From Planctomycetota bacterium (GTDB lineage: Bacteria > Planctomycetota > Planctomycetia > Pirellulales > Pirellulaceae): a stretch of 64,000 bases of DNA. This document shows positions 52,469 to 60,846 of the stretch, one piece after another. The stretch spans positions 1 through 64,000 of the forward strand of contig JACNKX010000039.1 in the NCBI GenBank assembly GCA_014381825.1. The letters run 5' to 3'. Position numbers and translations under genes: made by a program. The stretch's first letter is position 1. The number at the start of each line of letters is the position of its first letter. A model generated the notes under the pieces. The model had not been told where the DNA came from, did not search any database, and was given only the letters and a program-made list of their open reading frames with translations.

Positions 52469-53521
52469 CTAACGCTGATAGACGGGCAGATACGCCTTGT
52501 CGAGTTGGAGCATGATCAAGTTACACGCGGCCACGTAGATCGGGCCGATGTTGCCCGTCCAGCCGCCATTCGTCGCCTGCTCGCTGATGATTCGGCTATA
52601 GAGCTTGTCGCGAAACGGCTCCCAAACCGCCGCCCCTTGGCGGTATACAACTTGCGAATAGTAGAGATAAGTGTAGTGCCAATGACCAAACGAGCGCGCT
52701 CCGCTCTTCGCGATCTCGTGCAACGCTCCTTTGGCGTATTTCAGCATTTCCGGAACATGCTTGCTGTCGTAGTCGCCGGCGTTGTAAAGCGTAGCGAGCG
52801 CCGCGGCAGTAATCGCGGGCCGTGAACTACCTCGGTTTCGCGAACTGTACGAAATCCCTCCGTCCGCATTCTTACAGCTGTAAATATACTGCTTGGCGTT
52901 TTCGATCGTCTCAGACGGAACGGGAATGCCGGCGTTGCGGCAACCTCGCAATCCTTGAACTTGCGTGATGGTCGTCGATCCCTCGTCGAAGTTGTTCCCA
53001 TCCTTTGCACTCACATAGCCCCATCCACCAGACGGTGTTTGAGCTTTGCCGCTAAAATCGATCGCCCGATTCAGGATGTCGATCAATTCCTCGCGACGTT
53101 CGGCGTCTTCTTCCTCGCCAAGAATCTGTGACAAGAAGAGCATCGAGAATCCGTGTCCATAGGTATATCGATTGTCGGTGCTTGGGTCGCCGATCAAACC
53201 GTTCTGACGACTCTTCGTCGTGAGGTAATCGACGGCTCGACGAATGTGTCTTGCGTAAGGACCTTGCGTCGTTGTCGATCCGGAGCAAATCAGTGCAGTC
53301 CCGGCCAAGGCAGTCATCGCAGTCGGATAATTGCCGGCGGTCCAATGCCCGAGCGACGACTGTTCGCTCGCGACCCACTTCAAACCACGTTCGATCGCAG
53401 ATTCCCATTTGGGATCACGTTTGGCTGCGTCAACCGTAGTGGCGATGGATGCCGCAGCAGGCAGACCGAAGGCAGATACGAGAGATCCGATGGCCGTTCG
53501 ACGTGAAATCATCCGAGGCAT
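52469..53521 (-). CDS. prenyltransferase/squalene-oxidase-repeat-like exported protein
   Basis: 350 residues from the ATG at 53521. The N-terminus MPRMISRRTAIGSLVSAFG is Tat-like (SRRTA). The rest is an alpha6/alpha6 barrel of repeats: GLKWVASEQSSLGHWTAGNYPTAMTALAGTALIC, KAQTPSGGWGY and NADGGISYSS are typical repeat turns (Q-x-x-x-G-x-W/Y). This fold is shared with terpene cyclases and protein prenyltransferases, but many planctomycete members lack the catalytic DxDD, and none is visible here. Periplasmic role unknown. It is separated by about 165 bases from the vWA gene on the same strand. Confidence 0.8.
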   Translation of the reverse strand: MPRMISRRTAIGSLVSAFGLPAAASIATTVDAAKRDPKWESAIERGLKWVASEQSSLGHWTAGNYPTAMTALAGTALICSGSTTTQGPYARHIRRAVDYLTTKSRQNGLIGDPSTDNRYTYGHGFSMLFLSQILGEEEDAERREELIDILNRAIDFSGKAQTPSGGWGYVSAKDGNNFDEGSTTITQVQGLRGCRNAGIPVPSETIENAKQYIYSCKNADGGISYSSRNRGSSRPAITAAALATLYNAGDYDSKHVPEMLKYAKGALHEIAKSGARSFGHWHYTYLYYSQVVYRQGAAVWEPFRDKLYSRIISEQATNGGWTGNIGPIYVAACNLIMLQLDKAYLPVYQR

Positions 53522-53686
53522 CAGGTCGATCCTTTCGCGGATTGAGGCGTTACGATCATGCTGAAGCATAACCTAGCATTGGAGAAGGAGCCGAAAACGA
53601 GCCCATCTTTAAGCGGGCATCTATCGCTACGATCGGCAAATTCGTTCGGTAATCCATTAACGAACTCCGGTTGCGGGCTGCCGCCT

Positions 53687-55879
53687 TTACAGCTTCGGTG
53701 GCTTGATCGTCACGGTACCGGTGTAAGGATGGTGATAGTCCGGGTGAAGGTCGACTCCAAATCCGCGCCGCAACTCCCACGCAGCTCGCGCCGCCCAGGG
53801 ACTGCCTGGATGAGTTTCCTGAACTTCCTTGAACAGCACCGTCGCACGATCGATGTACGGCTTTGACTCTTCTGTGCGCGTCGGCTTCACCGTTCCAACA
53901 TCCCAATGCACCAAGCGGCTCGTTCCCTTCATTAGCGGCGCCGTCTTGGGCTCCCCCATGAAAGCCTCCAAAGCAACTCCGTACTCATAGATACGAGCTT
54001 GATAGGCGACAAGCTGCGCGAAGATGATGTCATAGTTTGCACGCCAGCGAGGTTCGACTTCCTGGTCGCGAAGCTTTTTCCCTGCTGCAAGCGCCTTCTC
54101 GGCTTCCGCCATGTACTGCAGGTGCATCTTTGCCTTTTGTTGTTCCTGACGCATCTCTTTTACGTACTTAACGCGTTCAAGTGAGAACTCCATGCGCATT
54201 TCAACAGCCTTCTGGGCGCCCTTGTTATGCGGGTTCAAATCCGAGATGACCTTCCAAATCAGCGCGCGTAGTGGGTACTTATCACGATCGACGAAAACCT
54301 CCTGGCGCGAACGCAAGTCCGGACGGAAGGGGCGTAGCGCTTCGAGTTCGTACTTTTGCTTTTGTGCACCGACGAGATTTGTCTCGACGCTGGGCAGCAT
54401 AAAGAAGACGCCGTTAGTCTCGCGAGCCATGCGTGTCTGTTCATAAGGCCCAAAGCCGCTGCTGAATGCGTCGTAGCGACGACGGAATCCGTTCGTTTGA
54501 AGCTGCTCAGGAAAACCGGTTTCAGGACCACGGTCGATCTGAAGCCAGTGGACGTGTTGCGTTTCCGGGTGCTTCCAGCGAATGTACGCGAACGGGTAAC
54601 CAAACACCGATTCGCGGCCGAGTACGAAGAGCTTGCAATTCGCGGACTTTGCGGCGGCAATTGCTTGCTCAAGATACCGGTCGTTATTGTTGCGATTTCC
54701 GCTCTCGTCGGTCACTAGAATCATAGCCATCTTGCGACCGCGGCGAGCAGCTTCACGATAGGTGGTAATAGTTTGCCCCACCGCCTGGCACATCATTTCT
54801 TCGCCGGTGTCATCGATCGGAACCGAATCAATCGCTTTACGAATCACTTCACGGTCGCTCGTCGGCTTCTTCTGTGTGTGATCGATGAAGCCGTTGCCAT
54901 AACTTGTGACGCCAGTGAGAAGGGCGTCACTGTTCGAAGTGCCAACGATGCCTAGTTGGTTGTAGACGTTGGCAACCCGGTCGCGCAACTCCTGCTGGTC
55001 GTCCTTCATACTTTCCGATTGGTCAAAGCACCACACAACGAGCACGGGGCTCTTGTCGAGCATCCAAACTAATTCCTGCGCGATGCGGTCCATCGCCGTC
55101 TGATAACTGTCGACGATATCTCGGGGCTCACCCTTTACTTCACCATCGGGAACTGCTTCAACCAAGACGGTCGAATCGGGCATCCCGATCGTTGGTGCGT
55201 CAATTTGAATCTCTGTCGTTTCCGCTTTTTCCACAAGCGTCATGTCGAGTGTCGGGCTGCCGGCGGCAACGGGTCCACCGCCTGCAATTCCAACCGCTGG
55301 CGCGGCACTGAACACTGAGACCGTTTGCTCGGTCACGGTTTCAATTTCTTTCTGCAACTCGATTTCAACCGGGGGGTCTTCGATCTCCTCCTGCGGAGCA
55401 GAAGCAACGATCAGCTGGCTCGCTGCTTCAATAGCGGTGTCGAAGGTCATCAGGCCTAAGATGACGAGCGCGAACACATGGACAATCATCGAGAATCCAC
55501 ACGCGCCAATGCCTCGAATCGCATTGCGCAGACTGAACCCACGGAGTCGCGAGGGCTCTTCATCCTCATACTCGTCATCATCATCTACATCACCGTCCGC
55601 TTCTGGAACTGCGATTGCCTCTTCGGGAACGGTCGCTGCATCGGCGACCAACGGAGTGGGCGTTAGCGAGTCAGCAGCAGCCGATTCAGCGGCGATGGGT
55701 CCAGTGGCGTTTAGGTCGATGTCGCCAAGCCCGAGCGGATCAGCATCACTGGCTTCGATAACAGTGTCTGCTCCGAGCGGCTGGAGTTCTTCTGTCAACG
55801 GCTCCAGATCCTCCATGAGAGGGTCAAGATCGTTGGTCAGTGGCTGCAGATCGTCAAACAGCGGGTCATCGGTGGCCAT
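53687..55879 (-). CDS. vWA-domain protein with N-terminal membrane helix
   Basis: 730 residues from the ATG at 55879. N-terminal acidic Leu/Pro-rich region (about 1-115), a membrane helix (about 122-150, AIRGIGACGFSMIVHVFALVILGLMTF), then a Pro/Glu linker. The vWA domain (about 280-460) has the MIDAS DxSxS motif in CFDQSESMKDD and a later TDESGNRNN. A helical C-terminal half (about 540-730) with coiled-coil segments ends in a Lys/Pro-rich tail. It could act as an adhesion or assembly scaffold at the periplasmic side. Exact function unknown. Divergent from the deacetylase-like gene with a 439-bp gap. Confidence 0.75.
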   Translation of the reverse strand: MATDDPLFDDLQPLTNDLDPLMEDLEPLTEELQPLGADTVIEASDADPLGLGDIDLNATGPIAAESAAADSLTPTPLVADAATVPEEAIAVPEADGDVDDDDEYEDEEPSRLRGFSLRNAIRGIGACGFSMIVHVFALVILGLMTFDTAIEAASQLIVASAPQEEIEDPPVEIELQKEIETVTEQTVSVFSAAPAVGIAGGGPVAAGSPTLDMTLVEKAETTEIQIDAPTIGMPDSTVLVEAVPDGEVKGEPRDIVDSYQTAMDRIAQELVWMLDKSPVLVVWCFDQSESMKDDQQELRDRVANVYNQLGIVGTSNSDALLTGVTSYGNGFIDHTQKKPTSDREVIRKAIDSVPIDDTGEEMMCQAVGQTITTYREAARRGRKMAMILVTDESGNRNNNDRYLEQAIAAAKSANCKLFVLGRESVFGYPFAYIRWKHPETQHVHWLQIDRGPETGFPEQLQTNGFRRRYDAFSSGFGPYEQTRMARETNGVFFMLPSVETNLVGAQKQKYELEALRPFRPDLRSRQEVFVDRDKYPLRALIWKVISDLNPHNKGAQKAVEMRMEFSLERVKYVKEMRQEQQKAKMHLQYMAEAEKALAAGKKLRDQEVEPRWRANYDIIFAQLVAYQARIYEYGVALEAFMGEPKTAPLMKGTSRLVHWDVGTVKPTRTEESKPYIDRATVLFKEVQETHPGSPWAARAAWELRRGFGVDLHPDYHHPYTGTVTIKPPKL

Positions 55880-56318
55880 ACGGCAAACCTCGCGAGTAGA
55901 TATCAACGAAATGGAGACATCGCATCGTGGTTGTTCGTGTCTCGAACGAACGCCACATTCGCGGAGCGAACAGCGACTATCGCCAGTGCTTAAGCAGTTG
56001 GCATTATAACGGGTTACGGGTGATGAAGGCTACGTTTTCGCGGAGAAAAACTTCGGTATTACGCAAGCAGCTTGTCGTTGACATGCCCTCCGATCGGAAT
56101 CTGTGCAATGCAAGCAGCCGTAACAAACCGCAACGCGTACCAAGCCGGTCAAATTTGATCAGCCGAACCTAGGCAGACTGGGCGACCAGAAGCGAGACGG
56201 GGGATTACCACGGACGCAAGATACCGCGTGTACCAGATCTCACCACATTGCCGATGAAAGGGAATGCCAGGCGGATCGTGAATAGATCGGATTCCGGGTT
56301 TATCGGAGAGAAAATAGG
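55880..56318. other. divergent intergenic region, no recognisable feature
   Basis: About 440 bases between the vWA gene (minus) and the deacetylase-like gene (plus). I see no open frame with protein-like composition, no strong hairpin and no convincing promoter; it presumably holds the promoters of both genes. Confidence 0.4.
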
Positions 56319-57056
56319 ATGTCGCACAACGCAGGAACTGGAGTTTTTTCGCTGTCCGTTGACTTAGGTGAGCATGCAGAGCAGAGACTCCAAACCGAGT
56401 TAAGTCCGTTACTTAAGACGCTTCGTCGAGCCCAGATCCCGGCAACATTCTCGGCTCGCTCTCCTGGATGCGTCGGGCTAATCGAAAAATTACGTGGGGA
56501 ATCGTTGAGGCACGAACTGGCAATTCTGGCGGACTCGACGTGGGCCGGACCGAATGTCGGGCGTACTCGGTTCGCACGCGAATTGGCGAGCCATGTTAAG
56601 ACTGCGAAAGCTCACGGAGCAACTATTCGCACCATCGCGTTGGCGGATACCGAGCTGACATCGAACTTGGACTTACTGGTAAAGCACCGAATCTCAGTCG
56701 TCCGATCTCCCATGAATACGGGTTTCCAGGCTCAATCACTTCGCTTTGGCGTATGGCAAGCGCCGGTTTCGTTTACGCTGCCCTCAACAGGGCGGTGGCA
56801 ATTCGGTGGCATCGAGTGGGCCATCAATCGCGCTCTGTCGCGAGCCGCGCGATCAAACGGTCTAGTCCATCTAGTGGTCGGACTGGAGTCGCTGGCCGAT
56901 CCGACCGAAGCCGCAACCTTGGAACGAATTCTCACAACCGTTCAACGTCGCAGGAACAAAGGATCGATCGCGCCCGTCACAATGCAAGGCTTACTCGCAC
57001 GACTAGCACCACAGCGTCAAGCGGTTTCGGCACACTCGGTGTTGCGCGCTGCGTAG
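56319..57056 (+). CDS. polysaccharide deacetylase-like (NodB-fold) protein
   Basis: 245 residues. The opening GVFSLSVDLGEHAEQR followed by LLKTLRRAQIPATFSARSPG and HELAILADSTWAGPN recalls the NodB start (FTFDDG, then IPATFF and H-x-x-x-H) of polysaccharide deacetylases. The metal-binding pattern is degenerate: Asp in SVDLGE is present but the HxxxH is only partly matched, so catalysis is uncertain. No signal peptide. It may be a divergent or inactive family member. Confidence 0.5.
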   Translation: MSHNAGTGVFSLSVDLGEHAEQRLQTELSPLLKTLRRAQIPATFSARSPGCVGLIEKLRGESLRHELAILADSTWAGPNVGRTRFARELASHVKTAKAHGATIRTIALADTELTSNLDLLVKHRISVVRSPMNTGFQAQSLRFGVWQAPVSFTLPSTGRWQFGGIEWAINRALSRAARSNGLVHLVVGLESLADPTEAATLERILTTVQRRRNKGSIAPVTMQGLLARLAPQRQAVSAHSVLRAA

Positions 57057-57088
57057 TCGGACGGCAACTCCGATATTTCCGTAGCTAG

Positions 57089-57271
57089 TCAATCTTGCTC
57101 GCGAAATGTCGTCCAACTGATAAAGCCTAGAATCCCCGCGCACACGACAAAGACCACGTCCATGACGGGGTCTGCGCGCTGGAACGGAACCTTGACGATT
57201 AGGTCCAGCAAGAAGAGTAGGAAGACGACGATGGAAATCACCATCCCCGTCAGACATAACGCCTTGGGCAT
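57089..57271 (-). CDS. 60-residue membrane protein
   Basis: Two hydrophobic helices (residues 6-24 and 37-51) separated by a short polar loop with VKVPFQRADP, ending FISWTTFREQD. GAGGAAAG upstream of the ATG at 57271 gives a good ribosome site. It is convergent with the deacetylase-like gene. No family recognised. Confidence 0.6.
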   Translation of the reverse strand: MPKALCLTGMVISIVVFLLFLLDLIVKVPFQRADPVMDVVFVVCAGILGFISWTTFREQD

Positions 57272-57373
57272 TCGCTGCTTTCCTCAGTGTTGCAAGCCTG
57301 ACCCGTTGTTTCCCCTGACGACTCGTCTCTGACGTGCCGCTGTTGTTTTCGGGCCACTGCACCCTCGGGGCGT

Positions 57374-57414
57374 AGTGTTCCTGGGGTCACAGTGTTCCTG
57401 GGGTCACAGTGTTC
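57374..57414. repeat. 17-bp tandem repeat AGTGTTCCTGGGGTCAC, 2.4 copies
   Basis: Two exact copies (57374-57390, 57391-57407) plus AGTGTTC (57408-57414). It lies in the gap upstream of the aminotransferase gene; TATAAT follows at 57422-57427, so it could also overlap a promoter. Nature unknown. Confidence 0.7.
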
Positions 57415-57529
57415 AAGTTAGTATAATTCCTACATTTCCGATGTCACCGGTGTGCCCGCCTCTTTCTTAGGATTCCTTTCCGCTAAGTGGCCGGGACCCT
57501 TCGATTCCAGGTTCGTAGAGGATGTACGG

Positions 57530-58705
57530 ATGGACAATGATTCGGTCGCGAGCCGGTCTTGGCAAGGATTCCGAGACCTAATGCCAGTAACAAAGACGTG
57601 GGCCTATTTCGACAATGCAGCAGTCGCCCCCCTGCCCTCGCCAGCGCGAGACGCTGTCTTACGATGGGCCGACGATGCCTCGCGGCAAGGCGACACCGTC
57701 TGGCCTGAGTGGGCGGCAGCCCTCGAAAAGACTCGAAAAATAGCGGCCACCATGATTGGGGCTGATCCGAGCGAAATCGCGTTGATCACCAATACAACTG
57801 CTGGAATCAGCCTGGTCGCCGAAGGATTTCCCTGGCACAGCGGGGACAATATTGTCACTCTGGCGAACGAATTTCCATCCAACTTGTATCCTTGGATGAA
57901 TCTAGCTTCCCGCGGCGTAACCGCAAAATTGGTCCCCGTCGAGAACGGGCGGGTCGATTTCGAGCGTTTGTTCGAGGCCTGCGATGAAAAGACGAAGATG
58001 ATCGCGGTCAGTTGGGTCGGCTACGCGAGCGGCTGGCGGCTCGATGTCGCAGAACTCGCGAGGCTGGCTCACGAACGAGGCATTCTGGTCTGTCTTGACG
58101 CAATCCAGGGAGTCGGAGTGTTCCCGTTGGACGTCAAAGAAACAGGTGTCGACTTCGTTGCGGCCGACGGCCACAAATGGATGCTGGGGCCAGAAGGGGC
58201 TGGATTCTTGTTCGTTAGCAGTGAACATCTCGACTTGCTTCGCCCGCTCGGAGTCGGCTGGAACAGCGTCGTTCATCAATATGACTTCAGTCGCATCGAA
58301 CTCAAAATGCGCGATAGCGCCGCTCGGTACGAAGGAGGATCACAGAATATGGTCGGTCTGTTGGCACTCGGTGCCAGCTTGGATATGCTGGCGTCGTTCG
58401 GTCTCACTTCCCGTCAATCACCGATCGGTGATCGAGTCTTATCGATCACCGATCTAGCGTGTGACCGACTCGCCGAAATTGGAGCTTCCATATTGAGCCA
58501 TCGCGAATCTGATCATCGATCTGGTTCTGATCATCGCTCTGGTATCGTGTCGTTCGAGTTGCCCGGACGTGATCCGACGGAAGCGCGTCGCCGCTGTCTC
58601 GACGAAGGCGTTGTACTCAGTTGCCGAGACGGACGACTGCGAATCAGTGCTCACGCGTATGCCAATTCCGATGACGTCGATCGTCTGATCGCTGCGCTGC
58701 ATTAA
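57530..58705 (+). CDS. aminotransferase class V family protein
   Basis: 391 residues from the ATG at 57530 ([14 protein letters not shown]); the upstream frame is not protein-like. PLP-fold type I with [12 protein letters not shown] start, [26 protein letters not shown] region, the PLP-Lys in [20 protein letters not shown] (about residues 201-220), and [15 protein letters not shown]. It resembles cysteine desulfurase and isopenicillin-N-epimerase-like proteins; substrate is not deducible. No Fe-S assembly genes nearby. A tandem repeat lies just upstream of the start region. Confidence 0.88.
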   Translation: MDNDSVASRSWQGFRDLMPVTKTWAYFDNAAVAPLPSPARDAVLRWADDASRQGDTVWPEWAAALEKTRKIAATMIGADPSEIALITNTTAGISLVAEGFPWHSGDNIVTLANEFPSNLYPWMNLASRGVTAKLVPVENGRVDFERLFEACDEKTKMIAVSWVGYASGWRLDVAELARLAHERGILVCLDAIQGVGVFPLDVKETGVDFVAADGHKWMLGPEGAGFLFVSSEHLDLLRPLGVGWNSVVHQYDFSRIELKMRDSAARYEGGSQNMVGLLALGASLDMLASFGLTSRQSPIGDRVLSITDLACDRLAEIGASILSHRESDHRSGSDHRSGIVSFELPGRDPTEARRRCLDEGVVLSCRDGRLRISAHAYANSDDVDRLIAALH

Positions 58706-58731
58706 CCCTAAATACGAAACGAGTCTCGCGG

Positions 58732-59310
58732 ATGTCAAATCCTTACGAAGCCCCCACGGGCAGAACACCAACGCCTTCTGGAAGCGGCGAACTTCCACCG
58801 CCACAAGAACCGGGCATGGTCGGGCAAGTCCGTATCGTCAGCATCCTGATGATGGTTCAAGGTGCGCTCGATCTGTTGGCAGGTCTGGGGCTGATTGGGA
58901 TGGGTATTTTCATGGCCTTCGCGATGCGCGACGGCATGATGGGCAACCCGCCGATGCAACAAGGTAACGGTCCATCGCCTGAAGTTATGGCCGATGTTAT
59001 CTCGTGGGTGTATGCCGGGCTGGGAGTCGTGATCGGGATCATCGGAGCACTTAATGTGTATGCTGGCTATCGAAATTGGAAATTCAAGGGCCGCACGCTG
59101 GGAATCATTTCAATGATCGCGGGCGTCGGAACCATCATTACTTGCTACTGCGCACCGACCAGCATCGCACTTTGCATCTACGGATTGATTGTCTACCTGA
59201 ACACACCTGTCGGAACAGCGTTCCGCATGGGTGAAGAAGGATTTTCGGGAGACGAAATCACGATGACATTCTCGCCGGTTCGCTATGGACAGACACCGTT
59301 CCAAGAGTGA
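58732..59310 (+). CDS. hypothetical membrane protein 1
   Basis: 192 residues. Pro-rich N-terminus with YEAPTGRTPTPSGSGELPPPQEP, then four membrane helices (about residues 34-62, 85-107, 121-137 and 139-157), and a short acidic tail ending VRYGQTPFQE. N-terminal S-N-P-Y-E-A-P is a motif typical of planctomycete small membrane proteins. It is co-directional with the next gene, which also starts with an S/T-rich NPY-like segment, so the two may be related or functionally linked. Confidence 0.65.
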   Translation: MSNPYEAPTGRTPTPSGSGELPPPQEPGMVGQVRIVSILMMVQGALDLLAGLGLIGMGIFMAFAMRDGMMGNPPMQQGNGPSPEVMADVISWVYAGLGVVIGIIGALNVYAGYRNWKFKGRTLGIISMIAGVGTIITCYCAPTSIALCIYGLIVYLNTPVGTAFRMGEEGFSGDEITMTFSPVRYGQTPFQE

Positions 59311-59353
59311 CTTTCGACGACTAACGGGCTTAAGCCAAAAGACAGGCTGCACA

Positions 59354-60070
59354 GTGACAGAAACTCCACAGTCAAATCCGTTTACCGATGTAAACCCCTA
59401 TCGACCGAGCGAGATGCCTGACGTCGCGACTCGCCGAACTGGCGGGTTAACGGCGATATGCATCATCGCGGTCGTGCTCGGAGTCCTGGGGACTTTGTCC
59501 GCTGCTGCGAAGGGTTTTAACGTGCTGTTTGGCGCCCAAGTGCAGCAAACGATTGGGTCAATCGGGGCCGTGAACGAAGCACAAAGGCAAGCTCAACAAG
59601 ATATGAACAACGCGATGGCGGCCGAGATGAAGCGATTTCGTCTCGCAAATAGTATCTTATGCGTTGCACAACTCGGGCTCTGCATCGGATTGCTCGTTGC
59701 AGGACTAAGGACACTGGGGCTCAAAGCGTCCGGTCGACAGTTATTGGTTTGGATTTGCGTTTCTCTGCTGGTCTATGAGATCGGCCAATTCGTCGTCTTT
59801 GCGTTCCAGCAACTGAGCATCGCTCCGATTATGGAACTGTACATGCCAAAGATGATGAAAGGTCCTGACGGCGAAGATATCGGCGGCGAGAAGTTCGGCA
59901 AAGTCATCGCTCGCATGTCGATCGTCGTCGGAATGGTCACGCAGTGCGCTTGGACACTGATCAAGCTAGTCTTCTATGCAGTTGCGATCCGTTACTTGCG
60001 CAAACGAAACGTCGTCGCATTGTTTGAAACGAGTCCCGATCCAGCGTTTGCGCCCCCGGAGGTGACATGA
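59354..60070 (+). CDS. hypothetical membrane protein 2
   Basis: 238 residues from GTG 59354; an upstream in-frame ATG at 59285 overlaps the preceding gene and is less likely. Starts VTETPQSNPFTDVNPYRPSEM, again an N-P-Y-R/E segment as in the previous protein. Four or five membrane helices (about residues 31-53, 95-117, 125-147, 185-210). The C-terminus carries FETSPDPAFAPPEVT. No family recognised. Its 3' end overlaps coaD by four bases (ATGA), so the genes are co-translated. Confidence 0.65.
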   Translation: MTETPQSNPFTDVNPYRPSEMPDVATRRTGGLTAICIIAVVLGVLGTLSAAAKGFNVLFGAQVQQTIGSIGAVNEAQRQAQQDMNNAMAAEMKRFRLANSILCVAQLGLCIGLLVAGLRTLGLKASGRQLLVWICVSLLVYEIGQFVVFAFQQLSIAPIMELYMPKMMKGPDGEDIGGEKFGKVIARMSIVVGMVTQCAWTLIKLVFYAVAIRYLRKRNVVALFETSPDPAFAPPEVT

Positions 60071-60576
60071 CCGAGCTAAGTTCTGATATCGCGATCTACA
60101 CCGGCTCGTTCGATCCTCCCACACTGGGGCACATGAGCGTGATCGAGCGGACGAGTCGGCTGTTCGATCGGCTGATCATCGGCATCGGTATAAACGTCGA
60201 AAAGTCGTCGTTATTTTCTCCAGAAGAGCGCGCCGAGTTGCTGACTAAGGCAACCGCCCATTGCGGTAACGTCGAAGTTCGATCATTTTCCGGATTGGCC
60301 GTCGAGTTCGTGCGCGATTGCGGTTCGCGCGTGATGGTCCGAGGCGTAAGACCACTGACGGACATCGCAAGCGAGTTCACGATGATGATGGCGAATCGTC
60401 AACTTGACCCAGAAATCGAGACGGTCTTTCTGATGGCCGACGAGGAGTTGGCTCACGTTTCAAGTACGTTAATCAAGCAGATCACCCCGCTTTCGAGCGA
60501 CGAACGTCTAGCGAAATTTGTCCCGCAGGTGATCATTCCTGCTTTGAGAGCAAAGCTCCCTCAACAAGTTTCGTAG
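60067..60576 (+). CDS. coaD: phosphopantetheine adenylyltransferase
   Basis: 169 residues. IYTGSFDPPTLGHMSVIERTSRLFD carries the T/H-x-G-H nucleotidyltransferase signature, and later EELAHVSSTLIKQI matches the ISSTxxK motif. Fourth CoA biosynthesis step: phosphopantetheine + ATP to dephospho-CoA. It overlaps the upstream membrane protein gene by ATGA, an unusual partner. Confidence 0.96.
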   Translation: MTELSSDIAIYTGSFDPPTLGHMSVIERTSRLFDRLIIGIGINVEKSSLFSPEERAELLTKATAHCGNVEVRSFSGLAVEFVRDCGSRVMVRGVRPLTDIASEFTMMMANRQLDPEIETVFLMADEELAHVSSTLIKQITPLSSDERLAKFVPQVIIPALRAKLPQQVS

Positions 60577-60626
60577 CGCGATCTGCAATGGCGAGCGGCG
60601 GACGTTAGTACGTTGGGAACACCAAT

Positions 60627-60680
60627 GTAGCCGTCACTTTCCAAGTGACGAGGGCTCATCACTTGGAAAGTGATGGCTAC
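60627..60680. repeat. 26-bp near-perfect hairpin, copy C of dispersed element
   Basis: GTAGCCGTCACTTTCCAAG (60627-60645, arm to 60652) pairs with the inverse at 60655-60680 with only two mismatches and a 2-base loop. The arms start GTAGCC-R-TCACT-Y-TCC-R-AG, as copies A and B do. It lies in the 270-bp gap between coaD and the large secreted protein. Confidence 0.75.
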
Positions 60681-60846
60681 AAAAGGGCAGTCGCCTCAGC
60701 CCCAACCGTTTTCCGGCAAAGCCTCGCGTTTCGGTAACGGGATAGCGCTGTCTCGATTACCTTCTGCTTGCTCATCGTACACCCGGTGCCGACAATGGGG
60801 GTTCTGGCAATTCCATCGAACCTCGCGCTTCCATATAGCCACTCCC

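Noticed and set aside
60670-60846. Extra N-terminal 59 residues for the large secreted protein
   Set aside because: This stretch begins inside the palindrome at 60627-60680 and is not like the family start; the ATG at 60847 directly precedes the Arg-rich LEPR-like region.
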